Positions 45,653-55,852 are shown, numbered from the stretch's first letter. The stretch: DNA of 64,000 nt from Bacteroidaceae bacterium (GCA_017461345.1 JAFTYP010000021.1:106155-170154); one strand, 5' to 3'. Notes: generated from the sequence alone by a model not told the origin. Numbers and translations are program-made.

Positions 45653-48424
45653 TTAATACCACTCCACATTAGTGCCATAAGAACTCTGCTTCTTCCAACG
45701 GAGAGCATCGGCAAGCGTACCGGCCTTCGCGGCAAATACGAAGTTGAAACTTGTGTAAGGCGAAATAACCATACTGCACGACATGGAGAAACAATGGAGG
45801 TCGCGAGCCAACGACACGGTTGTCATGCTGAGTTTCTTATAGTTGAAGTCATAACCCGACGAGAAGTTAATGTTCCAGCCCTCGGATATACGGACATTTC
45901 CGGAGAAGTTGAGCGTCTGAGTGAAACGGTAAGGATAACGCATTCGTTTGGGATTGATCTCTGCGCTTGTGTCCTCACGCATCGAAATACCATAACTCAC
46001 AGAAAGACTCCAAGGCATCTGGAACTTGAGATAGCCGTCGGCATCCACCTCGGCAGAAGAACTTTCCTCGGCACCCTTCATGCTCTTCTTGCGCTCGGGG
46101 TCGAGATTCTGCATCGTAGGATCCGTTTCATCGTCGTCCATATCCTCGTCGTCCGAACTGCTGCTACTGCTCAACCGACTCGAAACCTTATCCCTAAAGC
46201 CAAGCCATTTCTTCAGAGTCTGATTGTTGAAGGTGTACGAAATGTTCTGACTCATACCCTGAAAACGTCCAAAACGTCCTCTTCCCCACTCCGTATGGTC
46301 GCCTACAATGACGTTGCCGTTCTTGTCGAACTCGTAAGCATAAGTAGCAAACACGGCATTCATGGAGAAGGTATAACTCTTGGTAAGTTTGAGACGGAGG
46401 CGCATATTAAGGTCACTCCACGGCTTTCGCTTGGCTGCCATGTTGTAACTCATAGAAAGACCGAACTCATCAATAAGGCTTATTTTCTTCATTCCCGTCG
46501 TATCCTTGTCCGACCTAACCTTCATTTCCAGGTTGTTCGAAAGGTCGAACTGCACACTACCCGTCATTGCACTGGGCGCCGTGCCATAGGTTCCGCCACT
46601 GAACGGAGAATAAGTGACAGTGGAAACCTGTCCGTTGGCATCCGTCCGGACATAAGTATCATAGAAACCCCACCTCGGAGTACTGAAGTCCGGAGCATAA
46701 CTGAACGTAACAGCAGGCGTCATCATGTGACGAATTGTCTGTATCTTCTTGCCGCCAAACCAAGGCGCAGGCGTATAGAAACCATAAAGTTTCGTATTGG
46801 CACTCAACGACATACTGAAGTTATAGACGTTGTAGAAACCCTGCAATGTATCGCGCTTCACCCTGCGATTCTCCTCATCCCACGACTGCATGACCTTGGT
46901 GGTGTACATACGGTCCACAAATGTAAAGCCGGGAGTAACATTGATATACTTGAATATAGGGAAACTGGCATTGATGGGTATCTGGTGGCGCATACCGTTA
47001 CGCCAATCCTTCACCAAACTACTCTTAAAGAGAAGATTTTCCTTTGTGTTGATGCTATTTGTGAGCGAACCGGAGTAACTCATGCCAATCTTCTCGTACC
47101 AACGTTCCTTACCAGCAGTCTTCTTTCGCTTGAAAGGATAGAATCGGTTGAGTTGGATATTGAGGTTAGGCAATGTAACAGACAGACTGCTGTCGCGCAT
47201 GTTCTGGGAAAGGTTGAAAGTACTGCTTAATGTCAAACCGATATCAGGGAATGATTTGCTGTAAGAAATACTGCTCGTGCGCGTACTCTGCGTGTAACTT
47301 TCCGGATTATACATGCTGACCAGATTATTACGCTCGTAACTGCTGGTGGCAAAGTTCACGCTGGCAGAGAAAGACTGCGTAGGATTTGCCTTCGGGTCTT
47401 GCCTGTGACTCCACACAACCTTAAAACTCTTTGATATTGCGAAGTCAGGCATATTCTTCTCGCCCGTCTGCGTGTACTGATAACTCAAAAAGAGGTTACC
47501 GTTGAAACGATAACGCTTTCTGTAATTGGATTGCAGAGAAAGTGCCCACGAACCCTTCGTATATATCTCGCCCAACACCTTGGCGTCAACGTAGTCATTG
47601 AAAGCAAAGTAATAACCACCATCGCGCAAATAGAAACCTCGCGATGTTTCGTCGCCATAAGAAGGCATGATAAAACCACTGCTATATTTGCTCTTGAAAG
47701 GGAAAAAGCCATAAGGAATAGCCAACGGCAACGGGATATCCTCCACAACAAGATAAGTCGGACCGAAAACAATATCCTTGCCAGGGCGCATCTTGGCCCT
47801 CGTCATGTTGAGATAGAAGTGAGGATGCTCGGCATCACACGTAGAGTAAAAAGCCTTCTTTACATACATCGTGCCGCTGCTGTCACGTTTGCCATCCATA
47901 CTCTTCATGAAGCCTTCGCCCTGCTGAGTATAGACATTCGAGATGAAAGCCTTGCGCGTCTTGAAGTTATAACTCATGCTGTCGGGTTCATACTCATCCT
48001 GTCCCTGCCGGAAAAGCGGTTTCCCCGTAACGTTTCCTACTGAGTCGGTACGACCTGTGGCATGCACCAAACTGCTATCAATAGAAATCCTGATAATGTC
48101 CGCCTCTAATTCCAGATTCTGATAATTAACCTTGCTGGCACCATAAAGATTGGCACGAGAACGGGCATAGTCAAAGGTGATTGAGTCCTCTGCAGAATAA
48201 CTCACAGGCATATCAAGAGAACTCTTGCTGCGCGATGCTGTATCTGCGGAAAGCGTATCCTGCATTGTAGTATCAGGCTGAATAGCATGAGCAGAAAGCG
48301 ACACGCTGTCAGTACGAAGCGAGTCACTAACATCCAACAGAAAGACATTTCCTCCCACAGGACGAGCCATCAGCGATGCCCAAAAGTAACACGCTGTCAA
48401 TATCAATACTATCCTTGCCTTCAA
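45653..48424 (-). CDS. lptD: LPS-assembly protein LptD (Bacteroidetes type)
   Basis: Outer-membrane barrel that inserts LPS into the outer leaflet. About 923 residues from TTG 48424. The frame is open further upstream to TTG 48460, but a -7 box (48450-48457) occupies those codons and there is no ATG, so I prefer the later TTG, which starts a clean signal peptide (KARIVLILTACYF). An OstA-like N-terminal domain (ADIIRISIDSSLVHATG, SYNFKTRKAFISNVYTQQGE) precedes the barrel with ENIPLP-like VEDIPLPLAIPYGFFPFKS. An acidic D/E/S patch lies near SSSSDDEDMDDDE. Start uncertain within 36 bp. Confidence 0.88.
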   Translation of the reverse strand: MKARIVLILTACYFWASLMARPVGGNVFLLDVSDSLRTDSVSLSAHAIQPDTTMQDTLSADTASRSKSSLDMPVSYSAEDSITFDYARSRANLYGASKVNYQNLELEADIIRISIDSSLVHATGRTDSVGNVTGKPLFRQGQDEYEPDSMSYNFKTRKAFISNVYTQQGEGFMKSMDGKRDSSGTMYVKKAFYSTCDAEHPHFYLNMTRAKMRPGKDIVFGPTYLVVEDIPLPLAIPYGFFPFKSKYSSGFIMPSYGDETSRGFYLRDGGYYFAFNDYVDAKVLGEIYTKGSWALSLQSNYRKRYRFNGNLFLSYQYTQTGEKNMPDFAISKSFKVVWSHRQDPKANPTQSFSASVNFATSSYERNNLVSMYNPESYTQSTRTSSISYSKSFPDIGLTLSSTFNLSQNMRDSSLSVTLPNLNIQLNRFYPFKRKKTAGKERWYEKIGMSYSGSLTNSINTKENLLFKSSLVKDWRNGMRHQIPINASFPIFKYINVTPGFTFVDRMYTTKVMQSWDEENRRVKRDTLQGFYNVYNFSMSLSANTKLYGFYTPAPWFGGKKIQTIRHMMTPAVTFSYAPDFSTPRWGFYDTYVRTDANGQVSTVTYSPFSGGTYGTAPSAMTGSVQFDLSNNLEMKVRSDKDTTGMKKISLIDEFGLSMSYNMAAKRKPWSDLNMRLRLKLTKSYTFSMNAVFATYAYEFDKNGNVIVGDHTEWGRGRFGRFQGMSQNISYTFNNQTLKKWLGFRDKVSSRLSSSSSSDDEDMDDDETDPTMQNLDPERKKSMKGAEESSSAEVDADGYLKFQMPWSLSVSYGISMREDTSAEINPKRMRYPYRFTQTLNFSGNVRISEGWNINFSSGYDFNYKKLSMTTVSLARDLHCFSMSCSMVISPYTSFNFVFAAKAGTLADALRWKKQSSYGTNVEWY

Positions 48425-48449
48425 ACCAGTGCCTAATAGTTCCAAGTTG

Positions 48450-48457
48450 CAAAGATA
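48450..48457 (-). promoter_or_regulatory. -7 box of lptD
   Basis: TATCTTTG on the minus strand inside the 5' extension of the lptD frame. Just upstream lies a run of AATTCTT heptamers (48461-48489) in the spacer toward any -33. Confidence 0.5.
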
Positions 48458-48460
48458 CAA

Positions 48461-48489
48461 AGAATTTAAGAATTAAGAATTAAGAATTT
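48461..48489. repeat. Heptamer tandem repeat upstream of the lptD promoter
   Basis: Four near-perfect copies of aattaag / aatttaag (AATTCTT on the lptD strand) sit immediately 5' of the -7 box. A change in copy number would alter the distance between -7 and -33. Confidence 0.55.
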
Positions 48490-48528
48490 GGATTAACTTC
48501 CTATAAAGCGGCCTTTTTTAATACTTTT

Positions 48529-49062
48529 CTACCCAAAACGTGCCATCCAGGCCTTGAATACTTCAATTCCTTCACCTCCAAATTTCTCAAGACTTCGGAT
48601 TGCCTGCTCCGGAGTTTTCTCTACGCCCGGACGTGTCTTGGAAAAGAATTTGTCGGCATAGCATATAATTTGTTCTTCAATGCTCTGCGGTGTGAAATCC
48701 TGATGAGGCAAAGGAAGATTCTGTCTTTCTATTTCGATTGCCGTCAGTCCGGTTCCTGTATGACGTTCCGCAATGCGTGCATGCATATAAAGCCCCTCGC
48801 TGCGTAAAATCTCTGCTCCGAGAACGCCATGGCGAATATAAGGCTCCGTGCCATAACAAAATATAGAGGGAGCATCAACCCTTACCACACCTATATCGTG
48901 AAGCATCGCACCTTCCCATATCAGTTTCTCGTCCGCCTTCAGTTCCGGATGTTCTTTCGCTACACGCAAAGCCCGATTTGCCACATCACGACTGTGGCGA
49001 CACAAGACCTCCTCCAACTGTGCGTTACCTTGACAATACTTCAGTATTATTTCTTCAACCAT
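48529..49062 (-). CDS. HD-domain phosphohydrolase-like protein
   Basis: Cytoplasmic 177-residue HDIG-type protein from ATG 49062 (an earlier TTG at 49083 is disfavoured). Metal-binding residues are the H in HSRDVANRAL, the HD pair in AMLHDIGVVRVDAP and a downstream HGVLGAEIL and ERHTGTG segment. The family hydrolyses phosphate bonds of nucleotides or related compounds, substrate unknown. Lies 68 bp from the lptD frame on the same strand and divergent from the DUF1846 gene. Confidence 0.85.
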   Translation of the reverse strand: MVEEIILKYCQGNAQLEEVLCRHSRDVANRALRVAKEHPELKADEKLIWEGAMLHDIGVVRVDAPSIFCYGTEPYIRHGVLGAEILRSEGLYMHARIAERHTGTGLTAIEIERQNLPLPHQDFTPQSIEEQIICYADKFFSKTRPGVEKTPEQAIRSLEKFGGEGIEVFKAWMARFG

Positions 49063-49107
49063 TCCGAATCTTATTTGGGGCAAAATTACTAAATAATTGG
49101 CAATACG

Positions 49108-49140
49108 TTGTCAGGAGTTCAGAGTTTTTTCGTACATTTG
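49108..49140 (+). promoter_or_regulatory. Promoter of the DUF1846 gene
   Basis: -33 TTG (49108-49110), 22-bp spacer, -7 TACATTTG (49133-49140), 30 bp before the ATG. Confidence 0.6.
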
Positions 49141-49170
49141 CACATTGAATTGTAAAATAACTGTTATAAG

Positions 49171-50634
49171 ATGAAGTACGGATTCGATAACGACAAGTAT
49201 ATATCCATTCAGTCACAGCATATTCAGGAGCGCATCGCACAGTTCTCCGGCAAACTTTATCTGGAACTTGGCGGCAAACTTTTCGATGATTATCATGCCA
49301 GCCGAGTATTGCCCGGCTTTCAGCCCGACAGCAAACTGCGCATGTTGCAGCGACTGAGTTCATCAACGGAGATTGTCATTGTCATCAGTGCTCTCGACAT
49401 CGAAAAGAATAAGGTACGCCAAGATTTGGGCATCACCTACGATGAAGATGTTTTGCGTCTGCGTTCCGAGTTTCAAAATCGTGGATTCCTGGTAAATGGA
49501 GTTGTCATCACTCACTATAACGGACAAGGCAGTGCCACCATTTACCGCAAACGTTTGGAAAATCTCGGCATCCGTACATATTATCATTACAACATTGAAG
49601 GCTACCCCAACAATGTGCAATTCATAAATTCCGACGAAGGTTTCGGTCGAAACGATTATGTCGAAACGACACGTCCTCTCGTCATCGTCACTGCCCCGGG
49701 TCCCGGCTGTGGAAAGATGGCAGTTTGTTTGAGTCAACTATACCAAGAACGCAAACGAGGTGTAGAAGCCGGATATGCAAAATTCGAAACCTTCCCCGTC
49801 TGGAACCTACCCCTGAAGCACCCTATTAACATTGCCTACGAATCAGCCACAGCAGATTTAGGTGATGTGAATATGATAGACCCATTCCACATGGATGCCT
49901 ACAACAAGGTTGCCATTAATTACAACCGCGATGTAGAAATCTTCCCTGTGCTTAATGCTCTCTTCGAAGGTATCTACGGTGAATGTCCCTACAAGTCTCC
50001 TACAGATATGGGAGTCAACATGGTGGGATTCTGTATTTGCGATGACGAAATATGTCGGCAAGCAGGCAATAACGAAATCATTCGTCGCTACTATACGGCC
50101 CTGAATAGAATGGCTGAAGGCGCATGTAATGAAGCCGAAGTAAATAAGATTGATTTGCTCCTTAAACAAGCCAAAATCAGCACCGACAACCGTCGAGTGA
50201 CAGTAGAAGCACGTCTTAGGAAGGAAGAGTCGGGAGTTCCATCATCGGCAATCGAACTCGAAGACGGAACAATCATTACAGCAGCATCATCGCCATTGCT
50301 CGGTACAGCAGCATCGCTCCTGCTCAACGCAATGAAACATTTAGCCGGCATTGACCACGAGTTGAAACTTATTTCACAAGATTTCATAGAGCCTATCCAA
50401 CATACCAAAATTGAATATCTTGGCGGACGTAACCCACGTTTGCATACAGACGAAGTTCTTGTAACCCTCAGCGTACTGAGCCGACAAGACGAGAACTGCC
50501 GCAGAGCACTTGCCCAACTACCAAGTTTGGCTGGCTTGCAAGCACACTCCACTATTATGCTTGGCGAAGTGGATAGAAAGATATTCAAAAAGTTGGGTAT
50601 CGACCTTACGTGCGATCCTGTAAGGAAAAACTAA
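49171..50634 (+). CDS. DUF1846 (UPF0371) family protein
   Basis: Cytoplasmic protein of 487 residues, full length for UPF0371. It starts YGFDNDKYISIQSQHIQERI, has EIVIVISALDIEKNK, a P-loop-like glycine segment APGPGCGKMA, the AYESATADLGDVNMIDPFH core and KIEYLGGRNPRLHTDEVL near the end. The function of the family is not established; the P-loop-like sequence suggests nucleotide or phosphate binding. Single-gene unit with its own promoter and terminator. Confidence 0.88.
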   Translation: MKYGFDNDKYISIQSQHIQERIAQFSGKLYLELGGKLFDDYHASRVLPGFQPDSKLRMLQRLSSSTEIVIVISALDIEKNKVRQDLGITYDEDVLRLRSEFQNRGFLVNGVVITHYNGQGSATIYRKRLENLGIRTYYHYNIEGYPNNVQFINSDEGFGRNDYVETTRPLVIVTAPGPGCGKMAVCLSQLYQERKRGVEAGYAKFETFPVWNLPLKHPINIAYESATADLGDVNMIDPFHMDAYNKVAINYNRDVEIFPVLNALFEGIYGECPYKSPTDMGVNMVGFCICDDEICRQAGNNEIIRRYYTALNRMAEGACNEAEVNKIDLLLKQAKISTDNRRVTVEARLRKEESGVPSSAIELEDGTIITAASSPLLGTAASLLLNAMKHLAGIDHELKLISQDFIEPIQHTKIEYLGGRNPRLHTDEVLVTLSVLSRQDENCRRALAQLPSLAGLQAHSTIMLGEVDRKIFKKLGIDLTCDPVRKN

Positions 50635-50644
50635 AACATAAATC

Positions 50645-50675
50645 AGAAGCGCTCTTGGAGCGCTTCTTTGCTTTT
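50645..50675 (+). terminator. Intrinsic terminator of the DUF1846 gene
   Basis: 10-bp stem agaagcgctc/gagcgcttct (50645-50654, 50658-50667) with a TTG loop, then T-rich sequence. It also faces the converging ClC operon. Confidence 0.85.
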
Positions 50676-50691
50676 CGTCAAAAAGGTTTTA

Positions 50692-52476
50692 TTAGTCATT
50701 CGAGAAGTCAGCAAGGACCTGACGATAGACTGTCAGCACTGAACTTTTACGGATAAATCCTACAAAAATACCTTCTTCGTCAACAACAGGCAGTGTCCAT
50801 GCGCCAGTCTTGTCAAATACACTGACCACAACATCCATCGAATCGTTCACAGAAAGCAGGGCTTTCGGCTGCGTCATAAGTTGCGACACCGTGAAATTCC
50901 TGTGCAATTCTGTACGGAAAATAAGATGACGGATATCGTCTAAATAAACAGCGCCAACAAACTGCATCTGCTTATTCACGACAGGGAAAACATGGTTCTT
51001 GCTGTTTGAAACTTGAGTAGCGACATCACCCAAGTTCATGTCAGAGTAAAGAACCTTGTCATAATGCTGTATCACGCTATCCATGCTCATCAAAGTAAGA
51101 ACTGAACGATCGGTATGATGAGTGAGAAGTTCTCCACGTTGAGCCAATCGGATAGCGTAAATGCTATGAGGCTCAAAACACTTTATCGTAAGGTATGAGC
51201 CTACGGATACTATCATAAGCGGCATAAAGAGGGCATAGCCGCCTGTAAGTTCTGCAATAAGAAAGATACCTGTCAGAGGAGCATGCATCACACCGCTCAT
51301 AAGTCCACACATACCCAACATAGCAAAGTTACGCTCTGGGATATCGAAACCTAACACGTCGTACGTGTTCCAAAGACGACAGAAGATAAAACCGCAGACA
51401 CATCCCAGGAACAGACTGGGTGCAAATATTCCACCACAACCGCCACCGCCATTGGTTGCAGTAGAAGCAAAAACCTTGAATATTACTATCAAAAACAGAT
51501 AAACAAGCAGATAATTACTGCCATAGAATAGAGAACGGTCCATTGCCGTATCCCAATCTGCCTGCCCATTTCCGTTAAGCAGAAGCGTAATGAGGTCATA
51601 ACCTTCACCATAAAGTGACGGGAACAGATATATCAGCAAACTCAGCATAACCGCCCCAAAAAGAAATCTTCTGTAACGTCCTTGCAACTTGCGGAAAACG
51701 TTCTCAAGAAAACTCATGGTCCGGGTAAAATATAGAGCCACTAATCCACATACAATACCCAACGCGATGTAAGCGGGAATACGGTCTACTGTAAAAGCAT
51801 CTTGAAGGTGAAACTCGAAGATGGGATTTGTGCCAGATACTGCAAAGGTAAGTCCTGCTGCTGTAACACTCGTTACGAGCAATGGCAGCAAACTTGTCAT
51901 TGTCAAATCTATCATCAGGACCTCAAGGACAAAGACGAGGCCTGCTATCGGAGCCTTGAAGATGCCTGCCACAGCCCCGGCTGCGCCACAACCGACAAGA
52001 AGCATCATGTATTTATTGCTCAGGCGACAGAGTTTTCCAAGGTTGCTACCAATTGCACTGCCAGTGAGAACAATAGGCGCCTCTGCTCCCACACTTCCAC
52101 CAAAGCCGATGGTAATGGCAGAAGCGACAATAGAGGTCCATGTATTATGGGGCTTGATGCGACTTTGTTTGCGGGCTATGGCAAATAGAATCTTAGTTAC
52201 ACCATGACCTATATCATCCCTCACAATATAACGGATAAACAGCATTGTCAGCCAGACACCGACAACAGGATAAACCAAGTAAAGCCAGTTGGAACTCGTT
52301 GCGGCAAACTCGTGCGTCAGTAGAACTTCTATTTGCTCAATAAGCCATTTCAAGAGCAAACCCGCAAGAGCAGTAAAGATACCTACGAGCAAACTTATGA
52401 ACAGAACAAAGTTCCTGTCGCTGAGATGCCTGCGACGCCAACGAAGAAGGAATGCTATGAGTTTCCTGTGATTCAC
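50692..52476 (-). CDS. ClC-type chloride channel/antiporter with CBS pair
   Basis: Inner-membrane voltage-gated-chloride-channel family protein, 594 residues, start codon GTG. Selectivity-filter segments are GHGVTKI (about 90-96), GSVGAEAP with the gating glutamate E132, and GGIFAPSLFLG. About ten to twelve membrane helices are followed by two CBS domains (about 445-590), which often bind adenine nucleotides. It ends a five-gene minus-strand operon: its start lies 2 bp after the YrdC-family stop. Moves chloride or similar anions, possibly coupled to protons. Confidence 0.92.
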   Translation of the reverse strand: MNHRKLIAFLLRWRRRHLSDRNFVLFISLLVGIFTALAGLLLKWLIEQIEVLLTHEFAATSSNWLYLVYPVVGVWLTMLFIRYIVRDDIGHGVTKILFAIARKQSRIKPHNTWTSIVASAITIGFGGSVGAEAPIVLTGSAIGSNLGKLCRLSNKYMMLLVGCGAAGAVAGIFKAPIAGLVFVLEVLMIDLTMTSLLPLLVTSVTAAGLTFAVSGTNPIFEFHLQDAFTVDRIPAYIALGIVCGLVALYFTRTMSFLENVFRKLQGRYRRFLFGAVMLSLLIYLFPSLYGEGYDLITLLLNGNGQADWDTAMDRSLFYGSNYLLVYLFLIVIFKVFASTATNGGGGCGGIFAPSLFLGCVCGFIFCRLWNTYDVLGFDIPERNFAMLGMCGLMSGVMHAPLTGIFLIAELTGGYALFMPLMIVSVGSYLTIKCFEPHSIYAIRLAQRGELLTHHTDRSVLTLMSMDSVIQHYDKVLYSDMNLGDVATQVSNSKNHVFPVVNKQMQFVGAVYLDDIRHLIFRTELHRNFTVSQLMTQPKALLSVNDSMDVVVSVFDKTGAWTLPVVDEEGIFVGFIRKSSVLTVYRQVLADFSND

Positions 52477-52478
52477 GT

Positions 52479-53057
52479 TTACTTCCTGATTATTTGAATT
52501 TGTCCGTCGAGTCCCAACTTGATGATTTGACTGGGTTTGCTCTTGCTGAGGTCATTCTGACGAGACAACATAATATAATCCACACCTTTTTTTATCTCTT
52601 CGGATATTTCGGCAAAGCAAGACGGAGAGGGGGCTCCGCTGATGTTCGCACTTGTGCTGACGATGGCACGCTCGTAGCGATAGCAAAGTTCGTGACTGAT
52701 GTTCTCCCTTGTCACTCGAATCCCTACGCTGCCATCTTCAGCAATGAGACTTGGTGCAAGATTGACTGCTCCGTCGAGAATGAGAGTAAGTGGCTTTTCC
52801 GCAAACTCCACTAAATCCCAAGCAACATCTGGAACTTGTCGCAAATACCGTTGCATACGGTTGGCACTGTCCACAAGACATATCATTGCCTTGCTGTCCT
52901 CGCGCTGTTTGAGTTGGAATATGCGGCGAACTGCTTCCTCATTGGAAGCATCGCAGCCAATACCCCAAATCGTATCAGTCGGATATAGGATAAGACCACC
53001 TTTACGCAAAGTCTGTACGGCAGTCTTAATGTCCTCTGCTATTTGTTTTTGAGTCAT
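52479..53057 (-). CDS. L-threonylcarbamoyladenylate synthase (Sua5/YciO/YrdC family)
   Basis: Enzyme for the first step of tRNA t6A modification, making threonylcarbamoyl-AMP from threonine, bicarbonate and ATP, 192 residues. It matches the YrdC fold: LYPTDTIWGIGCDASNEEA, the RED-SKAMICLV stretch (KQREDSKA), GIRVTRENIS and the C-terminal STSANISGAPSP. It has no C-terminal Sua5 domain, so it is the short TsaC-like form. It lies 4 bp downstream of prfC and 2 bp upstream of the ClC gene in one operon. Confidence 0.93.
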   Translation of the reverse strand: MTQKQIAEDIKTAVQTLRKGGLILYPTDTIWGIGCDASNEEAVRRIFQLKQREDSKAMICLVDSANRMQRYLRQVPDVAWDLVEFAEKPLTLILDGAVNLAPSLIAEDGSVGIRVTRENISHELCYRYERAIVSTSANISGAPSPSCFAEISEEIKKGVDYIMLSRQNDLSKSKPSQIIKLGLDGQIQIIRK

Positions 53058-53061
53058 CTTA

Positions 53062-54636
53062 TCAGAATTCGCTTGTAAAGTGGAATCTTATATGTTCAAA
53101 ATCTTGTTGAGCCATTTGCAGGACATAACCCGAATCGGCAAGGAAAACATCTCTACCTTCTCTGTCGCGGGCCATATACTGATGCTTACGCTTCTTGAAT
53201 GCCTCGAGTTCACTTTCATAACCGGGCATTGCTTCCACCCAACATGCCTTATACAGGCTTATTGGTTCCCAGCGACACTTTGCACCATATTCGTTCTCGA
53301 GGCGATACTGAATAACCTCAAACTGCAATTGGCCGACGGTGCCTATGACCTTACGATTATTGAACTGATTGATGAAAAGTTGTGCTACACCTTCGTCCAT
53401 AAGTTGGTTGATGCCTTTCTCCAGTTGTTTGGTTTTCATCGGGTCGGCATTCTCGATGTACTTAAACATCTCGGGAGAGAAGGAGGGAAGGCCACGATAG
53501 TGCAGTTTCTCGCCTTCGGTAAGTGTGTCGCCTATCTTGAAGATGCCATTATCGGGCAAACCTACAATATCACCTGGCCATGCCTCATCGATGGTCTCCT
53601 TGCGTTGTGCCATGAATTGCGTAGGGCTGGAGAATCGGAGCGTCTTGCCTTGGCGGACATGCAGATAAGGTGCATTTCGAACGAACTTGCCTGAACAAAC
53701 CTTACAGAAAGCGATACAAGAACGATGATTCGGGTCAATGTTTGCCGTTATCTTGAAGATGAAACCCGTAAATTTAGGTTCGTCGGGGGTAACAGTTCTC
53801 TCTTCTGCCTTTGTCGGGCGAGGATAAGGAGCAATCTGGACAAAGCAATCGAGTAGTTCCTGGACGCCAAAGTTATTGAGAGCAGAACCGAAGAAAACGG
53901 GAGCAACATCAGCATCAAGATAACTTTGCACGTTGAATTCTGGATAAACACCATCCACGAGTTCGAGGTCCTCACGGAGTTTTTCAGCATCTTGTTCCCC
54001 TACTCGGTCGTTCAGTTCCTGGCTATTGATGTCAACCTCCACTTTTTCTGTCACCTTCTGTTTGTCGGGGGTGAAAAGGTTGAGGTTCTGTTCGTAGATA
54101 TTATAGACACCTTTGAATCTCGCACCCTGGTTGATAGGCCAAGAGAGAGGACGCACACTGATTTGCAATTCTTCTTCCAACTCGTCGAGAAGGTCGAAAG
54201 GATCTCTACCTTCACGGTCCATCTTGGTGATGAAGATGATAACGGGAGTTTTGCGCATACGGCAGACTTCCATCAGTTTTCTTGTCTGTGTCTCCACGCC
54301 TTTTGCGCTGTCAACAACGATGATTGCACTATCGACAGCAGTCAGAGTGCGGAAGGTGTCTTCGGCAAAGTCCTGGTGACCGGGTGTGTCGAGAATGTTG
54401 ACTTTATAACCTTCATAGTCAAACTCCATCACGGAGGTTGTCACACTAATGCCACGCTGCTTCTCGATTTCCATCCAGTCGCTCGTGGCACTCTTGCGTA
54501 TCTTGTTACTTTTGACAGCACCTGCCACCTGTATCTGGCCACCGAAAAGCAACAATTTCTCGGTGAGGGTTGTCTTACCGGCATCGGGATGCGAGATAAT
54601 GGCGAAGGTGCGTCTGCGTTCTATTTCACTTACCAT
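53062..54636 (-). CDS. prfC: Peptide chain release factor 3
   Basis: Translational GTPase that recycles RF1/RF2 after termination, 524 residues. It has the G-domain motifs [12 protein letters not shown] (G1), RGISVT (G2), DTPGHQDF (G3) and TKMDRE (G4), with the RF3-specific [18 protein letters not shown]. The domain II/III part ends [18 protein letters not shown]. Full length. Third gene of the minus-strand operon, after DUF4924 (32 bp gap) and before the YrdC gene (4 bp gap). Confidence 0.97.
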   Translation of the reverse strand: MVSEIERRRTFAIISHPDAGKTTLTEKLLLFGGQIQVAGAVKSNKIRKSATSDWMEIEKQRGISVTTSVMEFDYEGYKVNILDTPGHQDFAEDTFRTLTAVDSAIIVVDSAKGVETQTRKLMEVCRMRKTPVIIFITKMDREGRDPFDLLDELEEELQISVRPLSWPINQGARFKGVYNIYEQNLNLFTPDKQKVTEKVEVDINSQELNDRVGEQDAEKLREDLELVDGVYPEFNVQSYLDADVAPVFFGSALNNFGVQELLDCFVQIAPYPRPTKAEERTVTPDEPKFTGFIFKITANIDPNHRSCIAFCKVCSGKFVRNAPYLHVRQGKTLRFSSPTQFMAQRKETIDEAWPGDIVGLPDNGIFKIGDTLTEGEKLHYRGLPSFSPEMFKYIENADPMKTKQLEKGINQLMDEGVAQLFINQFNNRKVIGTVGQLQFEVIQYRLENEYGAKCRWEPISLYKACWVEAMPGYESELEAFKKRKHQYMARDREGRDVFLADSGYVLQMAQQDFEHIRFHFTSEF

Positions 54637-54668
54637 TGATTATTATTCAAAATATATAAATTCAAATA

Positions 54669-55190
54669 TCAAAATTGCTTCGTCTTTTCTTCTCCGAGAC
54701 GGAGCAGCTCGCTGATAGGTTGGAGGGCTGCTTGTGTTCCTGCCGAAAGGTCCTTACCCTGCATGCGGAGCAATGTGGCTCCATAGAGGGCATCTATGCA
54801 GTTCTCCATCTCGTGCTTTTCCTTATTGTTGCCTTGCGAACGGAGAGTCACAATGTGTGGCAGTGCTTTATAGTAAGCCGTCTTGTATGCCTGCTCCTCG
54901 CCGTCCTCAAGAAGTTCGCGATGATGGTCTTCCATGAGGTCGATGGTGTTCTGCACTACACGAATATGTCCGGTCTGTTCCTTTCCTTCCTCGCGCATCA
55001 TTCGTGCAAGAGACTCATACCATTCCTTTGCTTGCTGCAACTGTGTGTCGTCATAACCGAATCGAGGCAGATATTCTGCGGCGATGCGTTCGGCATCAAG
55101 CCCGTAAGCACGCACCAAATCTTCTGTCTGATACATGTATATTAGGTAAGCGCTGACACTTTGACTTCTGAGTTTCTGTGCTATGAACAT
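54669..55190 (-). CDS. DUF4924 family protein
   Basis: Cytoplasmic helical protein of 173 residues, typical of a Bacteroidetes family without known function. It starts MFIAQKLRSQSVSAYLIYMYQTEDLVRA and continues with helices rich in E, K, R and L (about 40-170). No catalytic motif or membrane segment. It begins 6 bp after the LysE-type gene stop, so it is in the same operon as the exporter and release factor. Role unknown. Confidence 0.7.
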   Translation of the reverse strand: MFIAQKLRSQSVSAYLIYMYQTEDLVRAYGLDAERIAAEYLPRFGYDDTQLQQAKEWYESLARMMREEGKEQTGHIRVVQNTIDLMEDHHRELLEDGEEQAYKTAYYKALPHIVTLRSQGNNKEKHEMENCIDALYGATLLRMQGKDLSAGTQAALQPISELLRLGEEKTKQF

Positions 55191-55196
55191 ATTTCT

Positions 55197-55844
55197 CTAT
55201 CTGAATAGCGTATAAATCAATCCCACCGATGACGCCACCATTACCAAAAGGCCAAGCAGGCGGTTGAGCAGACTGATGGTGTTCATGTCGAATCGGGAAC
55301 CAAGTTTATTGAGGGCGGTTGTCAAGCAGAGCCACCAAACTATTGCACCCACGAAGACTCCTGCATAGCCTATTGTCTGTTCTGCCGGATGGTCGGGCAC
55401 GACGAAACCGCAACGGGCAAAGAGAGCAAGAAAGAGGAAGACGATGAGCGGATTGCTTGCCGTTATGGCCAAACCTGTGAACATATTGTGCCAGAAACTG
55501 CCCACCTTCCCGCTCGACTTGTGGGGTTTTGTAGGTTTCACGAAATAGGTGTATGCGCCAAAGAAGAAGAGCATGATGCTGCCCAGTATCTTAAGGCACA
55601 GAACAGTTGTGGGACGTTCTATGAAGTCCATCACGAAACTCATGCCCAAGCCCGTCAGCATGGCATAGATAAGGTCGCTCAGTGCAGCGCCCAATCCTGT
55701 AGCAAAGCCATACCAACGCCCTTTGTTGAAGGTTCGTTGAACAGTCAGCACCCCTACAGGTCCCATAGGTGCGCTTGCCACTATTCCCACCACCATACCT
55801 CGCACCGCAAGGTCTATGGCGTTGACAGATTCAATCCACATCAT
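55197..55844 (-). CDS. LysE/RhtB family exporter
   Basis: Inner-membrane amino-acid exporter of the LysE family, 215 residues and six expected membrane segments. The family motif near the start GIVASAPMGPVGVLTVQRTFNKG is the LysE pattern (G-P-G..), with WYGFATGLGAALSDLIYA following and NPLIVFLFLALFARCGF later. Substrate cannot be chosen. First gene of the minus-strand operon; a -7 box lies only 8 bp from its ATG, so its transcript may be nearly leaderless. Confidence 0.88.
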   Translation of the reverse strand: MMWIESVNAIDLAVRGMVVGIVASAPMGPVGVLTVQRTFNKGRWYGFATGLGAALSDLIYAMLTGLGMSFVMDFIERPTTVLCLKILGSIMLFFFGAYTYFVKPTKPHKSSGKVGSFWHNMFTGLAITASNPLIVFLFLALFARCGFVVPDHPAEQTIGYAGVFVGAIVWWLCLTTALNKLGSRFDMNTISLLNRLLGLLVMVASSVGLIYTLFR

Positions 55845-55852
55845 TTCGGGCG

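Noticed and set aside
45620-47230. 536-residue plus-strand frame opposite lptD
   Set aside because: It is the antisense of the lptD barrel; the lptD strand matches a known family and the opposite frame has no recognised motif.
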